Part shown: positions 9,010 through 19,038 of the stretch, piece after piece
How positions within the stretch are numbered: position 1 is the first letter of the stretch
Layout: each line of letters starts with the position of its first letter
From: XN24 sp964462675
GTDB lineage: Bacteria; Pseudomonadota; Gammaproteobacteria; Steroidobacterales; XN24
Direction: 5' to 3'
Assembly (NCBI GenBank): GCA_964462675.1
Contig: CAYWYS010000003.1
Span: 62,001-126,000 of the forward strand
Length of the DNA stretch: 64,000 nt
The notes under the pieces: generated by a model
Databases searched by the model: none
Seen by the model: only the letters and a program-made list of their open reading frames with translations
What the model was told of the DNA's origin: nothing
Position numbers and translations under genes: made by a program

Positions 9010-10059
9010 GTGAATGCCCTGCCCCCCGTCGATCCCCGCATCCTGGCCGCCTGGAGGCTGCGGATCGAGTCGGTCCGGCCGCTCGGCAGCGGGCTGATCA
9101 ACAGGACCTTCCTGGCGCGCGAACACGGTGGCGAATGGCGGGTCCTGCAGCAGCTCAACCCGATGTTTCCGCCCGTGGTGAACGAGGACATCGCGGCCGT
9201 GACCGCGCATCTCGCCGCCCGGGGCGTGCTGACGCCCCGCCTCGTCCCGGACTGCGACGGGCGACTGTGGGCGCCGGATCCCGCCGGCGCGTGGCGGGTG
9301 CTGACGCGGGTGCCCGGACGGGTCCTCGATGCCATCGAGAATACCGCGCAGGCCGCCGAGGCGGGCCGATTGCTCGCCACCTTCCATCGCGCACTCGACG
9401 ATCTTGCGCACGAGTTCCGGCATGTGCGGCCGCCGGTCCACGAGCCCGCCCGGCACCTCGCTGACTTGGCACGCGCTCTTGCAAGCCATCACGGTCATCG
9501 CCTGTATTCGGCCACCGCGGCGCTCGCCGACGAGATTTTTGCCGCCGCCGCGGCGCTGGCCCCGTTGCCGGACACGCCCGGCCGCGTCGTGCACGGCGAC
9601 CCGAAGATCAGCAATCTCGTGTTCGCGGCCGACCGCGACTGCGCGCTGTGTATGCTCGACCTCGACACGCTCGGGCGCATGGCGCTGCCCTATGAGCTCG
9701 GCGACGCGTTCCGCTCGTGGTGCAACGTGGCCGGCGAGGACGACCCGCGTGGCAGCTTCTCCGCGGAGCTGTTCGCCGCCGCGGTGGGCGGCTACGGCGC
9801 GGCGGCCGGCGGCTGGCTGCGCGGCGACGAGGCGGGTGCGGCCGTCGGCGCCACCGCGACGATCCAGGTCGAGCTGGCCGCGCGCTTCTGCGCGGATATC
9901 CTGAACGAGTGCTATTTCGGCTGGAATCCCCGCCTGTTCCCGAGCCGGGCGGAACACAACCTGGCCCGCGCGCGCGGCCAGCTGGCGGTGCACCGGTCAT
10001 TGACGGCGCAACGGTCCCGGCTCGAGGACCTGGCCGGTGCGGCCCTTGGCGCCGACTGA
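9010..10059 (+). CDS. APH-fold phosphotransferase, NahK-like; possible homoserine kinase role
   Basis: About 349 residues with the aminoglycoside-phosphotransferase fold: glycine-rich start (GSGLINRTFLA), catalytic loop VVHGDPKISNLVF, and metal-binding DLDTLGRM. The segment YELGDAFRSWCN resembles N-acetylhexosamine 1-kinase-like and related sugar or amino-acid kinases. I chose the GTG at 9010 because GGAGG lies nine bases before it. The ATG at 9001 touches that same site and is too close. The gene is divergent from thrA-thrC, which lacks thrB, and homoserine kinases of the pseudomonad type share this fold. A homoserine kinase function is therefore possible, but similarity to NahK-like proteins is the stronger visible signal. 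Confidence 0.75.
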   Translation: MNALPPVDPRILAAWRLRIESVRPLGSGLINRTFLAREHGGEWRVLQQLNPMFPPVVNEDIAAVTAHLAARGVLTPRLVPDCDGRLWAPDPAGAWRVLTRVPGRVLDAIENTAQAAEAGRLLATFHRALDDLAHEFRHVRPPVHEPARHLADLARALASHHGHRLYSATAALADEIFAAAAALAPLPDTPGRVVHGDPKISNLVFAADRDCALCMLDLDTLGRMALPYELGDAFRSWCNVAGEDDPRGSFSAELFAAAVGGYGAAAGGWLRGDEAGAAVGATATIQVELAARFCADILNECYFGWNPRLFPSRAEHNLARARGQLAVHRSLTAQRSRLEDLAGAALGAD

Positions 10060-10152
10060 GCCGCGCCCGGCCTGCGGGAATCCCCGATTGCCGGGACGCC
10101 CCGGGCGACCCCAGAGTTGCAGTCCATGCAGCGGGCGCCCGAGGACCCTCGA

Positions 10153-10341
10153 ATGAACAAACCGACTCCCGAGCCTCGTCCGACCGGGACCACCGGCGTG
10201 GCGAGTCGCCTCGGCACGCGGCCGGCGCGAATCCCGAGCAAGGTCGTGCTCGGCGGCGACAACGAGGTCGTCATTGTGCACGGCAACGAGGAATACCTGC
10301 TGCGCATCACCGACGACGGCAAGCTCGTCCTCAGTCGCTGA
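10153..10341 (+). CDS. hemP: Hemin uptake protein HemP
   Basis: A 62-residue protein whose C-terminal half matches the HemP/HmuP family: a serine or lysine before VVLGGDNEVVIVHG, then YLLRITDDGKLVL at the end. These small cytoplasmic proteins accompany or activate hemin-uptake genes, often under Fur. The start at 10153 has GAGG eight bases upstream; a start at 10117 would add 12 unconserved residues. No hemin receptor or transporter is nearby, so it is isolated here. Its stop overlaps by 11 bases the stop region of the convergent methyltransferase gene. Confidence 0.85.
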   Translation: MNKPTPEPRPTGTTGVASRLGTRPARIPSKVVLGGDNEVVIVHGNEEYLLRITDDGKLVLSR

Positions 10342-10915
10342 ATGCCAGGCTCGGGGCCGGCGCGCGCTGCGCGAGCAGCTGCGCAAGCGGCCGGCCGCCG
10401 ATCATCCCTTCGCGGTAGTAATGCAGGTGCAGGCCCCTGGCGAAGGCCAGCGCCTCGCCCGGCGCAGCCCGGTGCGGGCTGTCGCCGCCGGGCGACTGCA
10501 ACAGCACTTGCACCAGCAGCATGCCGCCGGGTGCGAGCAGCTTGCGCGCCCGCATCATGATCGCCGGCGAGTAAAAGTCCACGCAGGTCACCAGGTCGAG
10601 GCCCGGCTCGATGGGAGGCAGGCCGTCGTCGAGGTCTGCCTCGATGGCGCGCAGGCGCCCGGCGAAGCCCTCTGCCGCGGCGCGGTTGCACAGCTTGTCG
10701 AGCGCGACGGCCGAGATGTCGACGGCCGTGACCGCCAGCCCGCGCTGCGCCAGCCAGGCCGCGAGCTGGCCCTCGCCGCAGGCGATCTCGAGCGCGCGGC
10801 CGGCGCGCGGCAGGACGTGCTCCAGCGCCAGCACGAATGGCTTGGGCGCCGGCCCCATGACGAGTTCGTCCCGCGCGTAGCGCGTATCCCAGCGCTCGCG
10901 ATCGGCTTCACTCAT
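10331..10915 (-). CDS. Class I SAM-dependent methyltransferase (TehB-like)
   Basis: A 194-residue Rossmann-fold methyltransferase with motif I ALEIACGEGQLAAWLA and motif II acidic residue in VTAVDIS. The tail contains YYREGMIGGRPLAQLL. The N-terminus (WDTRYARDEL) is like thiopurine/tellurite-type methyltransferases. The ATG overlaps the stop of fghA (ATGA at 10912-10915), making it the third gene of the frmA-fghA operon. The position suggests a detoxification role, but the substrate is unknown. Confidence 0.82.
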   Translation of the reverse strand: MSEADRERWDTRYARDELVMGPAPKPFVLALEHVLPRAGRALEIACGEGQLAAWLAQRGLAVTAVDISAVALDKLCNRAAAEGFAGRLRAIEADLDDGLPPIEPGLDLVTCVDFYSPAIMMRARKLLAPGGMLLVQVLLQSPGGDSPHRAAPGEALAFARGLHLHYYREGMIGGRPLAQLLAQRAPAPSLAFSD

Positions 10916-11781
10916 GGCCGGTCCAACTGCGCGGCGTGGTGACGGAGATGGTCCTCGATGAACGACGAGATGAAGTAGTAACCATGGTCGTAGCCGGCGT
11001 GGCGACGCAGCTCGAGAGCCTGGCCAACCTCTGCGCAGGCGGCCTCGAGGGCCTCCGGGTACAGCTGGACGGCGAGGAACGGGTCGTCCAGGCCCTGGTC
11101 CACGAGGATCTTCGGGTGCCCGCGCCGGTCGCCGGCACGCCGCAGCAGCTCGGTCGCATCCCAGCCGGCCCAGGCGCCGCGGTCCGGGCCGAGATACGCT
11201 GAAAATGCCTTCTCGCCCCACGGGCACCGGCTCGGCGCCGCGATCGGCGCGAATGCCGAAACGGAGGCATAGCGCCCCGGGCTCCGCAGCGCCATCACCA
11301 GCGCGCCGTGGCCGCCCATCGAGTGGCCGAAAATTCCCTGGCGGCGCAGATCGGCCGGGAATGCGCCGCCGATGACGCCCGGCAGCTCCGTCGCGAGGTA
11401 ACTGTACATGCGGTAATGGCGCGACCACGGCGACTGCGTCGCATCCAGGTAGAAGCCCGCGCCGAGCCCGAGGTCCCAGGCACCGTCCTCGGCATCCGGC
11501 ACATCCGCGCCGCGCGGGCTCGTGTCCGGCGCGACCAGCATCAGGCCGAGCTCGGCGGCAACGCGCTGCGCGCCGGCCTTGATCATGAAGGTCTCCTCGG
11601 TGCAGGTCAGACCCGCCAGCCAGGTCACCACCGGCACCGGACCTTTGCTCGCCGCCGGCGGCGTGTAGACCGCGAAGCGCATGTCGCAGTCGTTGAGCGT
11701 CGAGCGATGCCGGTAATAGCCGACCGTGCCGCCGAAGCAGCGATGCGTGGACAGTGTCTCGAGGCCGTTGGCCGCGGCCAT
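10912..11781 (-). CDS. fghA: S-formylglutathione hydrolase
   Basis: Alpha/beta hydrolase that cleaves S-formylglutathione to formate and glutathione, the second step of glutathione-dependent formaldehyde oxidation. 289 residues; nucleophile S154 in GHSMGGHG, then the Asp in the LVDQGLDDPFL segment and the His in YDHGYYF complete the triad. The conserved esterase-D segment PVVTWLAGLTCTEETF is present. It begins just after the frmA stop on the same strand and overlaps the methyltransferase start. Its product, formate, could feed the formate dehydrogenase encoded 16 kb away. Confidence 0.95.
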   Translation of the reverse strand: MAAANGLETLSTHRCFGGTVGYYRHRSTLNDCDMRFAVYTPPAASKGPVPVVTWLAGLTCTEETFMIKAGAQRVAAELGLMLVAPDTSPRGADVPDAEDGAWDLGLGAGFYLDATQSPWSRHYRMYSYLATELPGVIGGAFPADLRRQGIFGHSMGGHGALVMALRSPGRYASVSAFAPIAAPSRCPWGEKAFSAYLGPDRGAWAGWDATELLRRAGDRRGHPKILVDQGLDDPFLAVQLYPEALEAACAEVGQALELRRHAGYDHGYYFISSFIEDHLRHHAAQLDRP

Positions 11782-11782
11782 C

Positions 11783-12895
<1,113 letters not shown>

Positions 12896-13026
12896 CTCCG
12901 CTGCTGGACGACAAAGGCCCGATTATGGAATCCCTGCGCGCGCGTCGCTACCTACCCCCCTGGCGCGGCCCATTCTTGCTATCGTTAACGGCTTGTCTGC
13001 CTGACCCGCGCGCAACCGGACCCAAG

Positions 13027-14256
13027 ATGCACGCACGCAAGTTCGACCTGGTCCTCTGGGGCGCCACCGGCTTCACGGGGCGCCTCGTCGCCGAACACCT
13101 CGCGCGCGTGGCGGCTGCGCGCAAGCTGCGCTGGGCGGTCGGCGGCCGCAACCCGGACAAGCTTGCCGCGCTGCTCGGCGAGATCGGCGCACCGGACATC
13201 CCGGTCGTGCTCGCCGACAGCCTCGAGCCCCGCTCGCTCGCCGCGCTGGCCCGCCAGACGCGCGCCGTCTGCTCGACGGTCGGCCCTTATGCGCTGTACG
13301 GCTCGCCGCTGGTCGCCGCCTGCGCCGACACCGGCACGAGCTACTGCGATCTCAGCGGCGAGGTGCACTGGATGCGCCGCATGATCGATGCGCACGAGGC
13401 GCGCGCGGCCGAAACCGGCGCGCGCATCGTGCATTCCTGCGGCTTCGATTCGATCCCGTCGGACCTCGGCTGCCTGTTCGTGCAGCAGCAGGCCATCGAG
13501 CGCTTCGGGCGGCCCTGCAACTCGGTCAAGCTGTTCGTCCGCAAGATGAGGGGCAGCTTCAGCGGCGGCACGGTCGCCAGCATGCTGAACGCCCTCGAGG
13601 TGGCCAAGCGCAGTCCCGAGGACCGCCGTGTCATGGGCAATCCCTACGCGCTCAATCCCGCCGGCGACAACACCGGCCCGGACGGGCGCGACCAGGCACG
13701 GCCGCTGCGCGATCTCGACGCCGACAGCTGGACCGCACCGTTCGTCATGGCGTCCATCAACACACGCATCGTGCGCCGCAGCCATGCGCTGCTCGGCTGG
13801 CCCTGGGGCCGTCGTTTCCGCTACAGCGAGTCGGTGATGACGGGCAAGGGAATCGTCGGCCTGGCGCGTGCCACCGCGCTGACCGGCGCGCTCGGCGGCT
13901 TCATGGCCGCCGCCTCGGTCGGCCCGGCGCGCGCGCTGATGAACCGCCTGTTCCTGCCGCAGCCCGGCCAGGGGCCCGGCGAGGCCGCGCGCGAGGCCGG
14001 CGGCTTCGAGATGTTGCTGATCGGCCGGCACTCTACGGCGCCGCAGCGCCACCTGCAGGCGCGCGTCATCGGCCGGCGCGACCCCGGCTACGGCGCCACG
14101 GCCCGCATGCTCGCCGAGGCAGCCATGTGCCTCGCGCTGGATGGCGACCGGCTGCCGGTCGGCGGCGGCTCATGGACGCCGGCCACGGCCCTTGGAGAAC
14201 TGCTGATCGAGCGGCTCGGCACCGGCGCCGACGTGCGTTTCAGCATCGACGAATGA
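13027..14256 (+). CDS. Saccharopine dehydrogenase-like NAD(P)-dependent reductase
   Basis: About 409 residues with an N-terminal NAD(P)-binding fold, VLWGATGFTGRLVAEHL, near residues 9-25. The whole resembles trans-acting enoyl reductases and saccharopine-dehydrogenase-like oxidoreductases. The conserved stretch STVGPYALYGSPLV and the segment GFDSIPSDLGCLF are typical of this branch. The start is the ATG at 13027, just before the Rossmann fold; an ORF open from 12925 would add an unconserved leader. Monocistronic, divergent from frmA. The substrate is unknown; related proteins act on lipids or polyketide-like chains. Confidence 0.8.
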   Translation: MHARKFDLVLWGATGFTGRLVAEHLARVAAARKLRWAVGGRNPDKLAALLGEIGAPDIPVVLADSLEPRSLAALARQTRAVCSTVGPYALYGSPLVAACADTGTSYCDLSGEVHWMRRMIDAHEARAAETGARIVHSCGFDSIPSDLGCLFVQQQAIERFGRPCNSVKLFVRKMRGSFSGGTVASMLNALEVAKRSPEDRRVMGNPYALNPAGDNTGPDGRDQARPLRDLDADSWTAPFVMASINTRIVRRSHALLGWPWGRRFRYSESVMTGKGIVGLARATALTGALGGFMAAASVGPARALMNRLFLPQPGQGPGEAAREAGGFEMLLIGRHSTAPQRHLQARVIGRRDPGYGATARMLAEAAMCLALDGDRLPVGGGSWTPATALGELLIERLGTGADVRFSIDE

Positions 14257-14325
14257 GGCCTTCTGCCGGGCCGGCGCGCGGGGCTGGTATCCTCTGGGTC
14301 GGGTTCCGAAGGCAGGAAACGGCGG

Positions 14326-15777
14326 ATGAAGATCAGCTGGAGCGAATACGACCCGGGAACGTCATGGGACGAGCTGCTCAGCGGTCCCGGGCGCCCGCGG
14401 CCGCACGCCCGCAAGCTGGCGAAATATCTTTCCTCGCTGAGCCCGACACAGCTGAGCCGCCGCCAGGAAGCGGCGGAACGCGCGATCCTCGAGATGGGCA
14501 TCACCTTCACGGTCTACAGTGAAGGCCAGAACATCGACCGCGCGTGGCCGTTCGACATCATCCCGCGGGTCATCCCGGCCACCGAGTGGCGCCACATCGA
14601 GGCCGGGCTCAAGCAGCGCCTGGCGGCGCTGAACATGTTCATCGACGATGTCTACAACGAGCAGCGCATCGTCGCCGACGGCCGCTTCCCGAGGGCCTTG
14701 CTCGAGAGCTCGGGGAATTTCCTCAAGGAATGCATCGGCGCCAGGCCCGTCCACGGCGCCTGGGCGCACATCTGCGGCAGCGACCTAGTGCGCGACGCAG
14801 ACGGCACGATCTACGTGCTCGAGGACAACCTCCGGGTGCCGTCCGGCGTCTCCTACATGCTCGAGAATCGCATCGTCACCAAGCAGGTGTTCCCGGAGCT
14901 GTTCGCGCACACGCGCATCCTGCCGGTCGACGACTATCCCTCGCTGCTGTTCGACACGCTCGCGTCGCTGTCGCCGCGGCCGCTCGACTACCCGGAGGTC
15001 GTCGTGCTGACGCCGGGGATCTACAACTCTGCGTATTTCGAGCACGCCTATCTTGCCCAGGCCATGGGCGCCGAACTCGTCGAGGGCGGCGATCTCGTGG
15101 TCGCCGACGACGACTGCGTCTACATGCGCACGATCGCGGGGCTGGAGCGTGTCGACGTCATCTACCGGCGGGTCAACGACACTTTTCTCGACCCGGAGGC
15201 CTTCCGGCCGGACTCGATGCTGGGCGTGCCCGGCCTGATGCGCGCCTGGCGTGCCGGCAATGTGGCCATCGCAAACGCGCCGGGCGCCGGCGTCGCCGAC
15301 GACAAGCTGGTGTACGCCTATGTGCCGGACATCATCCGCTATTACCTCGGCGAGGAACCGATCCTGCCGAATGTGCCGACCTATGCCTGCATCGACGACG
15401 AGGACCGGCGCTTCGTGCTGGACAAGCTGGCCGAGCTGGTCGTCAAGCCGGTCAACGAGTCGGGCGGCTACGGCATGCTGATCGGCCCGGCGGCGTCAGC
15501 CGAGGACATCGACAAGTTTCGCCGGCTGGTCAAGCGTCAGCCGCGCAACTATGTCGCGCAGCCGGTGCTGAACCTGTCCACGGCGCCGACGCTGGTGCGC
15601 GGCCGGCTCGAGCCGCGGCATCTCGACCTGCGCCCCTTCAGCCTCCAGGGAGAGCGCAGCGCGGTGACCGCCGGCGGGCTGACGCGTGTCGCGCTCGTCA
15701 AGGGCTCGCTGATCGTCAACTCCAGCCAGGGCGGCGGCAGCAAGGACACCTGGGTCGTCGAGACCGGAGAGGACTGA
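14326..15777 (+). CDS. Circularly permuted type 2 ATP-grasp protein (COG2308)
   Basis: First gene of an Anbu-linked peptide-synthesis cluster. The 483-residue protein matches the DUF404/DUF407 family of permuted ATP-grasp ligases: the N-terminal region FTVYSEGQNIDRAWPFDIIPR, then GSDLVRDADGTIYVLEDNLRVPSG, then VVKPVNESGGYGM in the nucleotide-binding part. These enzymes are thought to form amide bonds between amino acids or peptides. The stop at 15777 is followed after two bases by the alpha-E gene, so the two are coupled. The family is certain; the product is unknown. Confidence 0.92.
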   Translation: MKISWSEYDPGTSWDELLSGPGRPRPHARKLAKYLSSLSPTQLSRRQEAAERAILEMGITFTVYSEGQNIDRAWPFDIIPRVIPATEWRHIEAGLKQRLAALNMFIDDVYNEQRIVADGRFPRALLESSGNFLKECIGARPVHGAWAHICGSDLVRDADGTIYVLEDNLRVPSGVSYMLENRIVTKQVFPELFAHTRILPVDDYPSLLFDTLASLSPRPLDYPEVVVLTPGIYNSAYFEHAYLAQAMGAELVEGGDLVVADDDCVYMRTIAGLERVDVIYRRVNDTFLDPEAFRPDSMLGVPGLMRAWRAGNVAIANAPGAGVADDKLVYAYVPDIIRYYLGEEPILPNVPTYACIDDEDRRFVLDKLAELVVKPVNESGGYGMLIGPAASAEDIDKFRRLVKRQPRNYVAQPVLNLSTAPTLVRGRLEPRHLDLRPFSLQGERSAVTAGGLTRVALVKGSLIVNSSQGGGSKDTWVVETGED

Positions 15778-15779
15778 GC

Positions 15780-16715
15780 ATGCTGTCACGCGTGGCCGAG
15801 CGCATGTACTGGGGCGCCCGCTATCTCGAGCGGGCCGAGAACACGGCGCGCTTCGTGCGGGTCTACGACACCGCGCTGCTCGACCTGCCGGAAGAGGCCG
15901 GCGTCAGCTGGCCGCTGCTGGTGGAAATCTGCGGCGCGCGCGGCGCATTCAGCGCCCGCTATCCGAAGGGCGGCGACCGCGAGACGCTGAAGTTCCTGAT
16001 CTCCGACCCGGCGAGCCCGAGCTCGATCGTCGCCTCGCTGGGCCAGGCGCGGGAAAATTTCCGTACCACCCGCGACCTTTGCCCGACCGAGGCCTGGCGC
16101 AGCGTCAACGAGCTCTATCTCTACGGCAAGCAGACGCTGCCCAAGGCCGCCTCGCCGCGCCGGCGACACGAGGTGCTGTCGGGCGTCGTGCAGCGCGTGC
16201 AGCAGCTGACCGGGTCGTTGTCAGGCACGATGAGCCATGGCGACGCCTACAATTTCATCCGCCTTGGCCGCACCCTTGAGCGGGCCGACATGACGACGCG
16301 GATCATCGACATCGCCGCCGCTTCGTTGCTCGGCGCGCGCGCGGCGGAAGCGCGCCTCGACAACACGCTGTGGATGGCCGTGCTGAAGTCGCTGTCCGGC
16401 TACCAGATGTACCGCCAGTACGTGCGCCGGCGAATCCGCGACGAGGACGTCATCCGCTTCCTGCTGACCGACCCGCTGTTTCCGCGCGCGGTGGCTCATT
16501 GCCTCGACGACCTCGCGGCGAGCATCGTCAAGCTGCCGAATCACGAGGGGCCGTTGCGCGCCGTGGTCCGGCTGCAACGGATCGTCGACACGCAGCAGCC
16601 GGAGGCGATCGAGGAGGCCGCGCTGCACCGGCTGATGGACGAGCTGCAGCTCGAGCTCGCCGGCGTACACGGCCAGATTTCCACCGCCTGGTTCCTGCCG
16701 GACCAGCCCGAATGA
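15780..16715 (+). CDS. Alpha-E domain protein (DUF403)
   Basis: A 311-residue, mostly helical protein beginning MLSRVAERMYWGARYLERAENTA in outline, the family signature. It almost always occurs beside COG2308 ATP-grasp ligases and Anbu, and is assumed to take part in the same amidoligase pathway. Many Arg/Glu-rich helices, no signal peptide and no membrane segment are visible. The ATG at 15780 lies two bases after the preceding stop, and the TGA at 16713-16715 overlaps the next ATG. An ORF open from 14544 in this frame is just a frame extension into the upstream gene. Confidence 0.9.
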   Translation: MLSRVAERMYWGARYLERAENTARFVRVYDTALLDLPEEAGVSWPLLVEICGARGAFSARYPKGGDRETLKFLISDPASPSSIVASLGQARENFRTTRDLCPTEAWRSVNELYLYGKQTLPKAASPRRRHEVLSGVVQRVQQLTGSLSGTMSHGDAYNFIRLGRTLERADMTTRIIDIAAASLLGARAAEARLDNTLWMAVLKSLSGYQMYRQYVRRRIRDEDVIRFLLTDPLFPRAVAHCLDDLAASIVKLPNHEGPLRAVVRLQRIVDTQQPEAIEEAALHRLMDELQLELAGVHGQISTAWFLPDQPE

Positions 16716-17746
16716 AACTGTTCGCCTGCAGCTGCGGCACGCGCGTGTTCTTTGACGACTACTGGTGCACCTCGTGCGGCGCGGACCTCGGTTACGCCCC
16801 CGGGCGCGGCGAGTTCCTCGCCATGCCGCCGGGCGACAAGCTGTTCGCGGCAGGCGACGGCACACGGTGGAAAGCCTGCGGCACCCGTGACCAGCATTTC
16901 GCCTGCAACTGGCTGCTGCCGGCCGAGGACCCGGCGCATTTCTGCCCGGCATGCCGGCTGAACAGCGTCATCCCGAACCTGTCGACGGAACACAACGTGC
17001 GGCTGTGGCGGCGCGTCGAGCACGCCAAGCGCCGGCTGGTCTACAGCCTGCTGCAGCTCGGCCTGCCGCTGGAGGCGGCGCCGGACCGGCCGCCGCTGCG
17101 CTTCGAGTTTCTCGAGGACCAGCGCAGCAACCCCCAGGTCGCCGAGTCGCTGGTCATGACCGGGCATCGCGCCGGCATCATCACGATCAACCTGCTCGAG
17201 GCCGACGATGTCGCGCGCCACGCGGTGCGCGAGCAGATGTCGGAGCGTTACCGCACGCTGCTCGGGCATTTCCGCCACGAGAGCGGGCATTACTACCTGG
17301 AGTGGCTGATTCCCCCGGGTTCCGCGCGAGACGAGTTCCGCGCGCTGTTCGGCGACGAGCGCGCCGACTACGCGGCCGCGCTGGCGCAGTACCATGAGGC
17401 AGGGCCCGCGAACGACTGGGGGACCCGCTTCGTCAGCCCGTACGCCTCCAGCCACCCGATGGAAGACTGGGCCGAATGCTGGTCCCACTACCTGCACATC
17501 ACGGACGGACTCGAGACCGCGCGCGCCACCGGCTTTGTGCCCGCGCCGCCTTCCGGCGACTGGGACAGCGAGATCTCGCTGTGGATTTCAGTCTCGGTGC
17601 GCCTCAACGAGCTGGCGCGCGGGCTAGGCGTCGATGATCCCTACCCGTTCGTCCTCAACGGTCCGGTGCGCGCCAAGCTGGCGTTCATTCATCGACGACT
17701 CGGAGCAGCTCCGCCGGCCGCGGCGGCAGCGGCGGCAGCGCGCTGA
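16712..17746 (+). CDS. Putative zinc-binding metallopeptidase (COG4307 / Peptidase_Mx)
   Basis: 344 residues. The N-terminus is a zinc ribbon with C6, C8, C19 and C22, followed by more cysteines (C56, C65, C78, C81). The peptidase centre HESGH at 189-193 is an HExxH motif, and a downstream acidic segment, ASSHPMEDWAECWSHYLH, may give a third ligand. It overlaps the alpha-E stop by four bases, making a three-gene operon with the ATP-grasp gene. The 3' end, rich in alanine codons (residues 332-343), runs 62 bases over the convergent Anbu gene. A role in trimming the peptide made by the ATP-grasp enzyme is inference. Confidence 0.87.
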   Translation: MKLFACSCGTRVFFDDYWCTSCGADLGYAPGRGEFLAMPPGDKLFAAGDGTRWKACGTRDQHFACNWLLPAEDPAHFCPACRLNSVIPNLSTEHNVRLWRRVEHAKRRLVYSLLQLGLPLEAAPDRPPLRFEFLEDQRSNPQVAESLVMTGHRAGIITINLLEADDVARHAVREQMSERYRTLLGHFRHESGHYYLEWLIPPGSARDEFRALFGDERADYAAALAQYHEAGPANDWGTRFVSPYASSHPMEDWAECWSHYLHITDGLETARATGFVPAPPSGDWDSEISLWISVSVRLNELARGLGVDDPYPFVLNGPVRAKLAFIHRRLGAAPPAAAAAAAAR

Positions 17747-18440
17747 AGGCCTTCTCGACGTAGCTCTGCCAGCTGCGGCCCAGTTCGCGCAGGTAATCGT
17801 CGTCCGGCCCGAAGATCATGTGGCGCAGCAGCTTCGGCTTGCGCGGGTCATACACCAGCACCTCGATCGGCGGCCCGACGGTGACGTTGCTGCGCATCGT
17901 CGCGTCCATCGACAGCAACGCGACGCGCGCCGTGTCGTCCAACGACAGCCCCGGGCGCACCAGCCGGTCGAGAATCGGCTTGCCGTACTTCAGCTCGCCG
18001 ATCTGCAGGTACGGGGTCTGGCTGGAGGCGCGGATGTAATTGCCTTCAGGGTAGATCAGCATGATGCCGGGCGCGCGTCCGCTGAGCTGGCCGCCGAGGA
18101 TGAAGGTCGCGGTCATCGCGCCGTCGGTCTCGCCGGCCTCGGAGTGCTTGCGCCGCTGCTCGGCATTGATCGCGCCGAGATATTCCGCTGCCTCGGCCAT
18201 GCTCTGCACGGTCTTCAGGTTCGGCTGCCGGTCGAACTCGAGGTCGTGGCGGATGCGCGTGCGCACCGCTTGCGTCGTCGCCAGGTTGCCGGCCGACAGC
18301 AACACGAACAGGCGATCCGGCTGCTCCAGCAGCACGTGCATCTTGCCGAACACGCTGACCTGGTCGGGACCCGCATTGGTGCGCGAATCCGACGCGAACA
18401 CGAGGCCCTGTTCAACCGAGATCGCGACGCAATAGGTCAT
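17685..18440 (-). CDS. Anbu-type proteasome-like peptidase
   Basis: An Ntn-hydrolase of about 251 residues resembling the ancestral beta-subunit (Anbu), a bacterial proteasome/HslV relative. From the ATG at 18440 it begins M-T-Y-C-V-A, with the candidate nucleophile Thr2, followed by GLVFASDSRTNAG, the conserved segment with Asp and Arg. A start at 18458 would hide the threonine. The gene converges with the zinc peptidase gene and their coding regions overlap by 62 bases at the 3' ends. In many proteobacteria Anbu is linked to the ATP-grasp and alpha-E genes, as here. Its substrate is unknown. Confidence 0.92.
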   Translation of the reverse strand: MTYCVAISVEQGLVFASDSRTNAGPDQVSVFGKMHVLLEQPDRLFVLLSAGNLATTQAVRTRIRHDLEFDRQPNLKTVQSMAEAAEYLGAINAEQRRKHSEAGETDGAMTATFILGGQLSGRAPGIMLIYPEGNYIRASSQTPYLQIGELKYGKPILDRLVRPGLSLDDTARVALLSMDATMRSNVTVGPPIEVLVYDPRKPKLLRHMIFGPDDDYLRELGRSWQSYVEKAFSALPPLPPRPAELLRVVDE

Positions 18441-18509
18441 CAATGCCCGCCGGAGCAAGAAATCTGCAAGGACTGCATTGTACCGGAACGCCGAGGCCGG
18501 TCCGCGCCC

Positions 18510-18908
18510 TCAGGGAATGCGGATCTTGCCGCCGCCCGGCACGCCGCCCATCCCCGGCGCCAGCCCCGCACCGCCGGACTCCGGCAGGATGATCGAGCCC
18601 GCCGCCTCGCGGCGCAGCTCCTGCAGGCGCTGCATCGTCTCGGCAACCGCCTGCTCGGCGGCCGCACCGAAGCCCGCGACCGCGTCGGCCAGCGATTTCG
18701 CCGGGATCTCGAACGACAAGGGCAAGGCGCCCGCGGGCGTCATGACTTGTGCCTGGCCGACATAGACCAGCGCCCGCGCGGTGTCCCGAACGCCGTCGGC
18801 GGTCACCGGCGTGAGGCGCTGGATCGTGCCGACCCGGCGGTCGGTGTAGATTTCCTCGAGATAGAGGTCCGCGGCATTCATGCCGGGGCCGGTTTCCTGG
18901 TCTGCCAT
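18510..18908 (-). CDS. Conserved hypothetical protein with Met/Gly-rich C-terminus
   Basis: 132 residues, cytoplasmic by appearance. A beta-rich N-terminal half contains YLEEIYTDRRVGTIQRLTPV and a central ALPLSFEIPAKSLADAV. A helical segment then runs through ETMQRLQELRREAAGSI, and the tail is glycine-rich (GMGGVPGGGKIRIP). The ATG at 18908 has AGGAACGC before it. Similar small proteins occur in other Gammaproteobacteria, but I know no function. It lies between the Anbu gene and a terminator, both on the same strand. Confidence 0.7.
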   Translation of the reverse strand: MADQETGPGMNAADLYLEEIYTDRRVGTIQRLTPVTADGVRDTARALVYVGQAQVMTPAGALPLSFEIPAKSLADAVAGFGAAAEQAVAETMQRLQELRREAAGSIILPESGGAGLAPGMGGVPGGGKIRIP

Positions 18909-18972
18909 GGAGCGTTCCTGTGCAAAGATTGACTGGCTGCGAACCTTAGCAAGTTCAGCCGCATCGTGGAAA

Positions 18973-19002
18973 CGGAAAGGGCCCCTTGCGGGGCCCTTTC
19001 CG
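18973..19002 (-). terminator. Hairpin terminator after the RRM gene
   Basis: A perfect 13-bp stem (CGGAAAGGGCCCC with its complement) closes a four-base loop, 36 bases past the RRM stop on the minus strand. Only a short T-rich stretch follows, so it is a strong hairpin with a weak U tract. It separates the RRM gene from the downstream hypothetical gene. Confidence 0.7.
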
Positions 19003-19038
19003 GCGAATCGATCCGAAGATCCCTCGCGCTTGCAGGTC

